Below the pieces are notes generated by a model. That model saw only the letters and a list, made by a program, of their open reading frames with translations, was not told where the DNA came from and made no database searches. This document shows positions 1-6,669 of a DNA stretch of 40,453 nucleotides, piece by piece. Location of the stretch: the NCBI GenBank assembly GCA_900547755.1, contig URIC01000014.1:1-40453 (forward strand), written 5' to 3'. A program made the position numbers and the translations under genes. Within the stretch, counting starts at the first letter, position 1; each line of letters begins with the position of its first letter. Source of the stretch: an uncultured Bacteroidales bacterium. GTDB taxonomy: Bacteria; Bacteroidota; Bacteroidia; Bacteroidales; Muribaculaceae.

Positions 1-83
1 CAAAGGATAAATGCGAGCAACGCCGCGCCGATTATCACAATCAGCAAGACTGATCTTTTTCTGATTTTTTCAAGAGTTGCCAT
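1..83 (-). CDS. PpiD/SurA-type peptidylprolyl isomerase, N-terminal fragment (runs off the window)
   Basis: Only the first 27 codons are present; the gene continues beyond base 1. The peptide begins MATLEKIRKRSVLLIVIIG and is a short basic stretch followed by one hydrophobic segment. This is the typical start of Bacteroidetes PpiD-like proteins, which are anchored in the inner membrane by one N-terminal helix and carry SurA-like and parvulin domains in the periplasm, where they help fold outer-membrane proteins. The start is the only ATG, and a well-formed promoter lies about 140 bases upstream (225-255). The assignment rests on the N-terminus only, so it is a recognition from family memory and not proof; any single-pass membrane protein with a similar start cannot be excluded. 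Confidence 0.6.
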   Translation of the reverse strand, partial: MATLEKIRKRSVLLIVIIGAALLAFIL

Positions 84-224
84 TAGAAATAGCTATAATT
101 ATGTATTGTTTTATATTTTCTTGCAATTCAGGGATGTCGATATGGATAAATATACCGCATACCCCTTCGTACATAAGCACACAGAAGTAGACATGGCCAC
201 GAGTGCAACGCACATATTAGGTTG

Positions 225-255
225 CAAAGGTACTTAATTTTAACGAAACGACAAA
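225..255 (-). promoter_or_regulatory. Bacteroidetes-type promoter for the ppiD-like gene
   Basis: On the minus strand the -7 box TACCTTTG (225-232) is preceded by TTTG (252-255) with 19 bases between them, matching the Bacteroidetes housekeeping consensus TTTG-N19-21-TAnnTTTG. It points at the ppiD-like start at 83, leaving a leader of roughly 135 bases. The rest of the gap 84-336 shows nothing else I can support. Confidence 0.6.
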
Positions 256-336
256 GCAAGCGTCCTACTTTTACAAATTTTTATACACGGAAAGCATCCC
301 GTAAGCCCGACAGACGCTCCCCGAAAACTCGGACAC

Positions 337-1791
337 TCACATCTTCTTAAACCAGACACGATAAGCTGAAACATTACGCAAAGAGGGAGACAAAATGGTA
401 TCGGAGGGAGAAGAGACATAGCCATAGCGGGCCGGAAGCGTAACATCCATATCGGTCAGCACCACGTCCGGGACACACTCTTCGAGCGCCCGTTTCTGCT
501 CCCGCCGCATCTCAGGCGTAGCGCCAAACTGCCCGGCCCAATATCGGCTGCCCGGCAGTCCCTGCGAGCGAACACCCAGGCCAAGGTCCGGATTGTCGAA
601 ATACAGGATTCGAGGAGCATGAAGACGTGCCACTTTGTCGCTCATGCGCGAAAACAGCTCCACCCTTTTCTTTTCCAGCGGGTCGGAAGGGGCATATTCC
701 ACCCACGTATAGTGGAACAGCGCGGCAACGACAAGGAGTCCCTCGGCCGCAAGCATCCATTTGCGCAGACGGACCATTCGGGAAAGCAAGAGCAGAAATG
801 CCACCGGAATGAAGAGCATATAAGTATTCCCTATCCGGTCATAGTAAGGGATATAATGTAAAGTGGAGAGAAAGAGCATCCACAGCATGGCAAGGGGAAG
901 CAGCCAACCTTTGCGACCATATAGTCCGACAGTGACAGCGGGCACGCAGACCAGATAACAGATAAGCCATCTGCGCCGGGGCAAAAAAGTCCTTATCACA
1001 TTAAGAACGTCGGACAAGGCGGTCCCGTTGCCGTCCACAGTGGCTAAAGTGTTCAGGAAATACTCTTCGACCATGGGCACGAAAGCACCCGCGCACAGCA
1101 TCCAGACAGATATGACAAGGGCCACAGCCAGGACACCGGACAATCCGAGGCAGAAACTCCGCACTCCCCTGCTCCAAGACCCTTTGGCATCCAGGCAGAG
1201 GGCAATCAGGGGAAGCGGCATCAGCATGGCCGGGAAATTCCACTTCACAAAAAGCATGGCGCCCAGGCCCACGCCGGCCCAAAAGTATTGCCAACGTGTT
1301 ATACGCAAACCGGCATAAGCCTTAAGGACCAGGTAAACGAGATATGCGAGCGGCAACTGCGCCAAATCCTCCGCCCTGTTTTCCACATGGCCGATTCCCC
1401 AGTAAGCCACAGACATGGCAATGACCACAAAGGCGGCGCCTCGCTCCGAACCGAGCATGAGACGTCCTGACAGCCACACCATCCGCAACACAAACACGTA
1501 ATAAACCATAAACAGCAGCAAAGTGCCGTTCCATCCCGTAGGGTCAAGCATATTTCCCAGTCCGTAGAAAAGCCACAGCAACGGGCCTTTGGAGTCGGCG
1601 AAATCCACATAAGGAATCAGGCCCGACATGAGCCAACGCCCTCCTGACATGAACCACGAGGAATCAATGTGCATTATACCGGTATGGAAAAACGGCGAGT
1701 CGGGAGAGGCTATGAGGCTTCCCGCTACGGCTACGAGGATGCAGAAAAGCCACCCGCGTCTGTCACACCTTATGTCGGAACTTTCGGTCAA
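337..1791 (-). CDS. GT39/ArnT-like integral membrane glycosyltransferase
   Basis: A polytopic inner-membrane protein with about ten hydrophobic segments. Near the N-terminus, after the first membrane helix, it has the pattern HIDSSWF...G..L..GLIPYVDFADSKGPLLW. This is the extracytoplasmic loop with acidic residues typical of the GT39/ArnT/PMT superfamily (GT-C fold), which moves sugars from polyprenyl-phosphate carriers onto lipids, glycans or proteins. The C-terminal 100 residues form a soluble domain, seen in some members. The open frame reaches back to a TTG at 1824, but a perfect promoter (1813-1844) overlaps those first codons, so transcripts would begin near 1806. I therefore place the start at the in-frame TTG at 1791; the first ATG would remove the first helix. 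Substrate unknown. It lies beside a block of secreted proteins, so a role in glycan or protein glycosylation is possible but only inferred. Confidence 0.75.
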   Translation of the reverse strand: MTESSDIRCDRRGWLFCILVAVAGSLIASPDSPFFHTGIMHIDSSWFMSGGRWLMSGLIPYVDFADSKGPLLWLFYGLGNMLDPTGWNGTLLLFMVYYVFVLRMVWLSGRLMLGSERGAAFVVIAMSVAYWGIGHVENRAEDLAQLPLAYLVYLVLKAYAGLRITRWQYFWAGVGLGAMLFVKWNFPAMLMPLPLIALCLDAKGSWSRGVRSFCLGLSGVLAVALVISVWMLCAGAFVPMVEEYFLNTLATVDGNGTALSDVLNVIRTFLPRRRWLICYLVCVPAVTVGLYGRKGWLLPLAMLWMLFLSTLHYIPYYDRIGNTYMLFIPVAFLLLLSRMVRLRKWMLAAEGLLVVAALFHYTWVEYAPSDPLEKKRVELFSRMSDKVARLHAPRILYFDNPDLGLGVRSQGLPGSRYWAGQFGATPEMRREQKRALEECVPDVVLTDMDVTLPARYGYVSSPSDTILSPSLRNVSAYRVWFKKM

Positions 1792-1812
1792 TCCGTATAC
1801 GTATTTGCCGGA

Positions 1813-1844
1813 CAAAGTTAACAAATCCGGAGGGTCTGTACAAA
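1813..1844 (-). promoter_or_regulatory. Promoter for the GT39-like gene
   Basis: Minus strand: TAACTTTG (1813-1820) with TTTG (1841-1844) exactly 20 bases upstream. It matches the Bacteroidetes consensus at every fixed base and argues for a translation start inside 1806, not at 1824. Confidence 0.65.
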
Positions 1845-1883
1845 CAGTTTACCCGGCAGAATATTCAGATGGCATTAAGAGAC

Positions 1884-1925
1884 AGTTAAAAAAGGGACAC
1901 AGACCCTGAAAGCCTGTGCCCCTTT
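1884..1925 (-). terminator. Rho-independent terminator after the 1549-aa gene
   Basis: Arms 1891-1902 and 1914-1925 pair over 12 bases with one mismatch and an 11-base loop. On the minus strand the hairpin is followed by TTTTTT. It sits about 50 bases after the stop of the repeat protein at 1973 and just before the promoter of the next gene. Confidence 0.7.
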
Positions 1926-1972
1926 ATCTATATATATATATTCCGAAAAGGTATATTTCCGTAGAATAATGT

Positions 1973-4900
1973 TTACTTGCCGACCATAAACTTGCGGCCA
2001 CCGATAATGTAGAGGCCGGGAGCCAGCTTGCGGAGGTCAGCGGCATTGGCGTCACGAATCACGCATACGCCGTCTATGCCATACACGTCACCGGTGAAGT
2101 CCTCGCCCAGAATAGCCACGATACCAACAGCAGTGGTGAGAGTGAAGCTATAGTGTACCTCTGGAGACTTACCCATTGTGCCGTCTTCCAGGGTCAGGAC
2201 ATAGAAGCCCTCGGCCAGGTCAACAATCACTGTGGTGTTGTCACCCTCGATGGGTGTGTTGAACTTCATGACGGAGACATCCATTGCATCGGCAGTAAAC
2301 TCCTCATCGTAGTGCATGGTCTTGGAACCCATGGAGACGGTGAGGCCGTTGCGGTCGGCAGCATCGCCCAGGGCAACCTCGGTCACACCTTCAAACTTGA
2401 TTGAGAACTGGCTGAGTTCACCCTCCACTGTGGAGCGGGGAGCGGGAACAGCGGTGTAGTCCAGGTCAAGCACACCGCCGGCGGGGTTCACCTCAACAGT
2501 TGTGGTGACGGCGGGAGAATAGCCCTTGGTGCCGTCTGCCAATGTCAGGATATAGAATCCCTCGGCCAGAGTGAAGCTGTAAGTACCGGCCTCATTGAAC
2601 TCCGGACGGTAACGGAACAGGGTCAGGGTCTGCATAATCGGCAGGTCGGTGGGCACGCCGTTGATAGTGGCGGTCATAGGTGTGGCGTCGTCTTCCTCCA
2701 TAGCGGGGTTAAGGTCATATTCAACACCCTCGGGTATAGTCAGGGCTATCTGGCCGATTGCGGTCACCTGCGAGCCGTCGGCGGGAGTGATGCCGATTTC
2801 AACGTCAAGCACCTTAAGCACCTCGGCGAGATTGAGAGAGTAGCTGTAAGCGGGACTCGCCACTGTCTCGTTACCGGCCGTGAGCCTGTACCATCCCTCG
2901 GGAAGAGTCACAGCGAGTTCGCCTGCCTTGTTGACGGGCAGATAGAACCTGACGACAGCAGGGTTAGCGTTGTCGCAGACTATACGGTCAGCGGCGAGGT
3001 CTTCGCCGTCGAATGTGGCGCTCACTGTTTTGGCCGCTTCCGAGTCGTAGACAGCCTCATCCGCGCCGCCGAAAGCGAACTTGACCTCCACCACGCCATA
3101 CTCACTGCCTGCGGCAGCCTCCTGAGGAGCATCTATCGTGGAGTGGTTGGCCGGTGTGGGAGTCACCGCGAACTCGGGAGCGTCGGAAGCGCGTGAAAGC
3201 AGATACATATGGCCGAGGTCAAGTTCCTGGCTGATGTACATGAACACACACTCGCTGGGACCGCCCATGCTCCAGCTGGTAGTGGCGCTGAGTATGTTCT
3301 TGTCATCGCGTGTTTTTTCCGATATGCTCACATAGCCGTCACCGGTGAAGCTGATATTGTTATACCAGGCGGTAGCGGAAGTGTTCAGATAATTGCGGTT
3401 GGTGTTGAGGTCCTCCATGGGGCAGAGGTAGCCGGGAACGGCGCAATTGGTGTTGTAGATGGTATATCCGTCGGCTGTCTTGGCGATGTTCAGAATCGAT
3501 GTGCCTTCAGGCAGAGTCACCAGACCCTTGAAAGAGTTGTCTTCGCCAAGTACGGGGACAGCATCGTCCGTGCCGCGGAAACCGATAAGTCCGCCGCCGG
3601 CCACTGTCTGGGTGTTGTTCATGACCTTGCATGCAGCCTTGCCGTTGTCGATAGGAGCGGACTTCTGCATTTCAGGAGCGAGGTTAATCTCAAACTTACC
3701 GTTGTAATACCAGGCGAGGACAAGGTCTTTGCCCTCAAGCGAGTTCAGCTCGTCAAGGCTCTTCACGGGCACCCATACAGGTTCGCCGGAAGCTACGGGT
3801 GTCAGGAAGAAGGACCACTCTACCTTGGGCGAAGGAGCGGTCTTGTCGCCGATGCTAAGAGTATAGAAACCTTCCGGCAGCGTAACGGTTATATCGCCGG
3901 AAACGGTGAGTTCCTCCGTCAGGGAGAAATCGGTGACGGGGTCGCCCGCCGAGAAGCCGGTGCCGTAGTTCAGAGTGAGGTCACCCTGCTTCACGGTGGC
4001 GCCGGCCGTATTGCCGAGCTCTACCTTGTCGACGCCGCTGAAGGCGACGGAGAAGTCTTTGAAAGAGGTCACATTGTCGCCGTCGGCGGGTGTGGTGCTG
4101 ACGGTGACAGCCTTGAAGGGGTCGCCCTCCACATTGAAAGTCCATTCAATAGCGGGGGAAGCCTGTGTCGCTCCTCCTATCGTGAGGTCGTAGAAACCGG
4201 CCGGGATTTTTATTGTCACTTCGCCGGCCTTGACGATTTCATCGGTCAGCACCATTGTGGTGATGGACTCATCGCTCTCTATAAAGCCGTCGGTATAGCT
4301 CAGAGAAGTGTCGCCCATCTTCAGAGTAAAGGAAGAGGGGTTCATGTTCTCGTTGAAAGCTACTTCGGAAGCACCGTTGAATGTGACGGAGAATTCCTTG
4401 AGGGTCTTTACGGTAGCGCCCTGTGCGGGAACTGTCGTGTAAGGCCCTTGGGGAGTATTGTCGATAGTGAACTTGCTTGTTATGGCGGGAGAAGGCAATA
4501 TGGAGCCGTCGGCCATGGTCAGTTCGTAGAAACCCTCGGCCACGCTGAGGGTCACCTCGCCTGCAGCGGTCATAGGAGCGTCCAGAATCATCTTTGTGAT
4601 GTCGTTCTCGTCCTCGGTGAATCCGTCGTAATATTTGAGGACGGTCGCACCCTGGGTCAGAGTCATGCCCTCCTGTGTGATTTCGCCGAAGGCTACTGAG
4701 CCTACGCCCTCGAAGTTGATGGAGAAATCGCTCAAAGACTCTACCTTAGAGCCGTCGGCGGGAGTGACCGTGTATTTCACTTCGGGTGTCACAGCCGCCT
4801 GCTCCAGGGTGTATTCGTAGTCGAAATCCTGGTCCAGCACCTTTACGCCGTTCTGAGTGACGGTCATCGCGCCCTTGGTTATGTGGAAACGGTATTTGCC

Positions 4901-6622
4901 GTTTTCCCAGCTTTCGGGAGTGGTCTTGCCTGTAAAGATTGCCAGCTGCTTGTTGGCGGCATCCTTCTTGCCGTTGTATTTCAGGACCTCGGTCTCGGTG
5001 CCGTCGCCATTCACCTTAAAGAGCTGCACTTTCTTTGTCAAAGTAGAGACACTGCCGACAATCATGTCGCTTTCAGGCATGGTCAGAGTTATGGTCTGGA
5101 ACTTGGCGGGGTCAGTAATCAGACCGGCTTCAGGGTCAATAGCGGGGATTTTGGGCTCCTCAACGAGGTTCCATTCCCAAGTCAGCTTGCCCAGACCTAC
5201 CTGAACAGTGCTTCCGCTTGTCGGGTCTTTGGTAGTCATGGTCACGGCAGCGGCCTTGGATATTTCGAAAACATATCTGCCGAGTTCCCATGTCTCGGGA
5301 ACTACACTGCTGGCAGTGGGAGTGAAGGTAGCGGTAGCGGCATCAGTCTTTTTGCCGGTGTACTGGAGTACCTTTTCTTTAGTACCATCGCCGAGTATAC
5401 GGTACAGGTACACCTTGTTAAGGGAAGTGGAGACGCTGCCCAAAGTGATTCCGTCCTCCATAGTCAGGACTACCTCATTCAGCAGGTTGCCGTCGTATAT
5501 GTCGCCCTCGGCGGGGGAGATGGCGGGGATGCTGGTCTTGCCCACTATCTGGAACTGCCAGGTCTTGGCCGGCGAGGGCGCCGTCTTGTCATTGTCGAAG
5601 CTGAGGGTATAGAACCCTTCGGCCAATGTAACGGTCACATAACCCTTGGTGGTGACTGCGGCAGCGAACTCCATCAGTGTGGGGTCGGAGGCATTGGCGG
5701 TGAAGTCGGTGCCATACTTGTAGGTCTTGCTGCCGACTTTTATGGTCAGGCCGTCGGCAGAAGCTGTGTCGCTCAGGGCAACGCCTGTAAGGCCCTCGGA
5801 GGAGAATTTGAGTTTCAGAGATTTCAGGTCCTCTATCTGCTGGCCGGCAGCAGGCTCGGAAGTGATGTCCACTACCGGACTCCAGGGACTCTCCACCAGC
5901 GAGAAACTCCACTGTGCGGCGGGAGAAGCCTGGGAGACACCGTCTGTGAACTCCAGGTTGTAGAAGCCCTCTGCTACGTTTACAGACACGGCGCCGGGAG
6001 CGGTGACGGGGTTGTCGAATACCATTTCGGTAATATCGTCCCCCTCGCTGAAGTCGTCGCCGTACCGGTACACTTGAGAGCCGACTGCGATGGTGTAGCT
6101 ATCGGGAGACACGGCATCGCCAAAGGATACGGTCTCCAGCAAATCGGCGGTGAAGTCCAGCTTCACCTTGTCCAAGGCATAGACATCGCTACCCTGGGCC
6201 GGAGTGTACGCTACGGTCACATCGTGTACTACTGCGGCGTCGGAGTCTATCACGTATGTGATGAGCATAGCCGGAGAAGCGACTACACCTGTAGGCAGAG
6301 TCACATCGAACAGGCCCTCGTGAAGATTAATCTTCAAGGTACCGTCCGAGAGAGTGACGCTTCTCATGGAGAGCATGCCGTTTTTTCCTACAGTGGGATT
6401 CTGGACATCGTTATCGTTCAAGGTAGCGGTAATCCAACCATCTTCAGCGTTGTCGCTAATGCTAATTTTAGTCGCGTTCTCAAACTGTATCTGTACAATC
6501 TCGAGCATACGGACAGTGCTGCCGTCGGCCGGAATAGCGGACCAATTCAGGTCATCTGCCCGCGCACTCAGCCATGGGACTAAGAACGCCACGAGTAAAG
6601 CAAGTAAATAATTCTTTCTCAT
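1973..6622 (-). CDS. Large secreted repeat protein (1549 aa) with Ig-like modules and sorting-type tail
   Basis: Signal peptide at residues 1-22 (ends LSARA, before DD). The body holds about eleven modules of 100-120 residues. Nine share a closing signature of the form EGFYxL...SPxxxxxF and usually open with TPADGSxV (modules near 26-130, 138-245, 252-358, 615-725, 726-840, 843-940, 1155-1275, 1278-1390 and 1395-1500). Modules near 362-485 and 490-607 are a second related pair with a different end (W-E-x-G-x-Y). A non-repeat segment of about 200 residues (943-1150) is inserted between modules. The protein ends GLYIIGGRKFMVGK, like a short T9SS-type tail. No catalytic motif is visible. It is likely an extended surface or secreted protein, function unknown. 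It starts 47 bases after the 988-aa gene and is probably co-transcribed with it. Confidence 0.8.
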   Translation of the reverse strand: MRKNYLLALLVAFLVPWLSARADDLNWSAIPADGSTVRMLEIVQIQFENATKISISDNAEDGWITATLNDNDVQNPTVGKNGMLSMRSVTLSDGTLKINLHEGLFDVTLPTGVVASPAMLITYVIDSDAAVVHDVTVAYTPAQGSDVYALDKVKLDFTADLLETVSFGDAVSPDSYTIAVGSQVYRYGDDFSEGDDITEMVFDNPVTAPGAVSVNVAEGFYNLEFTDGVSQASPAAQWSFSLVESPWSPVVDITSEPAAGQQIEDLKSLKLKFSSEGLTGVALSDTASADGLTIKVGSKTYKYGTDFTANASDPTLMEFAAAVTTKGYVTVTLAEGFYTLSFDNDKTAPSPAKTWQFQIVGKTSIPAISPAEGDIYDGNLLNEVVLTMEDGITLGSVSTSLNKVYLYRILGDGTKEKVLQYTGKKTDAATATFTPTASSVVPETWELGRYVFEISKAAAVTMTTKDPTSGSTVQVGLGKLTWEWNLVEEPKIPAIDPEAGLITDPAKFQTITLTMPESDMIVGSVSTLTKKVQLFKVNGDGTETEVLKYNGKKDAANKQLAIFTGKTTPESWENGKYRFHITKGAMTVTQNGVKVLDQDFDYEYTLEQAAVTPEVKYTVTPADGSKVESLSDFSINFEGVGSVAFGEITQEGMTLTQGATVLKYYDGFTEDENDITKMILDAPMTAAGEVTLSVAEGFYELTMADGSILPSPAITSKFTIDNTPQGPYTTVPAQGATVKTLKEFSVTFNGASEVAFNENMNPSSFTLKMGDTSLSYTDGFIESDESITTMVLTDEIVKAGEVTIKIPAGFYDLTIGGATQASPAIEWTFNVEGDPFKAVTVSTTPADGDNVTSFKDFSVAFSGVDKVELGNTAGATVKQGDLTLNYGTGFSAGDPVTDFSLTEELTVSGDITVTLPEGFYTLSIGDKTAPSPKVEWSFFLTPVASGEPVWVPVKSLDELNSLEGKDLVLAWYYNGKFEINLAPEMQKSAPIDNGKAACKVMNNTQTVAGGGLIGFRGTDDAVPVLGEDNSFKGLVTLPEGTSILNIAKTADGYTIYNTNCAVPGYLCPMEDLNTNRNYLNTSATAWYNNISFTGDGYVSISEKTRDDKNILSATTSWSMGGPSECVFMYISQELDLGHMYLLSRASDAPEFAVTPTPANHSTIDAPQEAAAGSEYGVVEVKFAFGGADEAVYDSEAAKTVSATFDGEDLAADRIVCDNANPAVVRFYLPVNKAGELAVTLPEGWYRLTAGNETVASPAYSYSLNLAEVLKVLDVEIGITPADGSQVTAIGQIALTIPEGVEYDLNPAMEEDDATPMTATINGVPTDLPIMQTLTLFRYRPEFNEAGTYSFTLAEGFYILTLADGTKGYSPAVTTTVEVNPAGGVLDLDYTAVPAPRSTVEGELSQFSIKFEGVTEVALGDAADRNGLTVSMGSKTMHYDEEFTADAMDVSVMKFNTPIEGDNTTVIVDLAEGFYVLTLEDGTMGKSPEVHYSFTLTTAVGIVAILGEDFTGDVYGIDGVCVIRDANAADLRKLAPGLYIIGGRKFMVGK

Positions 6623-6669
6623 GTGGTTGATGGATTAATGAATGATTATATTATATAAGAGTAACTGTA

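Noticed and set aside
3209..4699. Long plus-strand open frame (496 codons) opposite the 1549-aa gene
   Set aside because: It is antisense to a well-supported repeat gene and arises because the minus-strand codons leave few stops; the product has no domain, no signal and no RBS.
4883..6583. Plus-strand open frame of 566 codons opposite the same gene
   Set aside because: Same reason: a frame shadow over the repeat modules. Its repeated words mirror the modules of the real protein.
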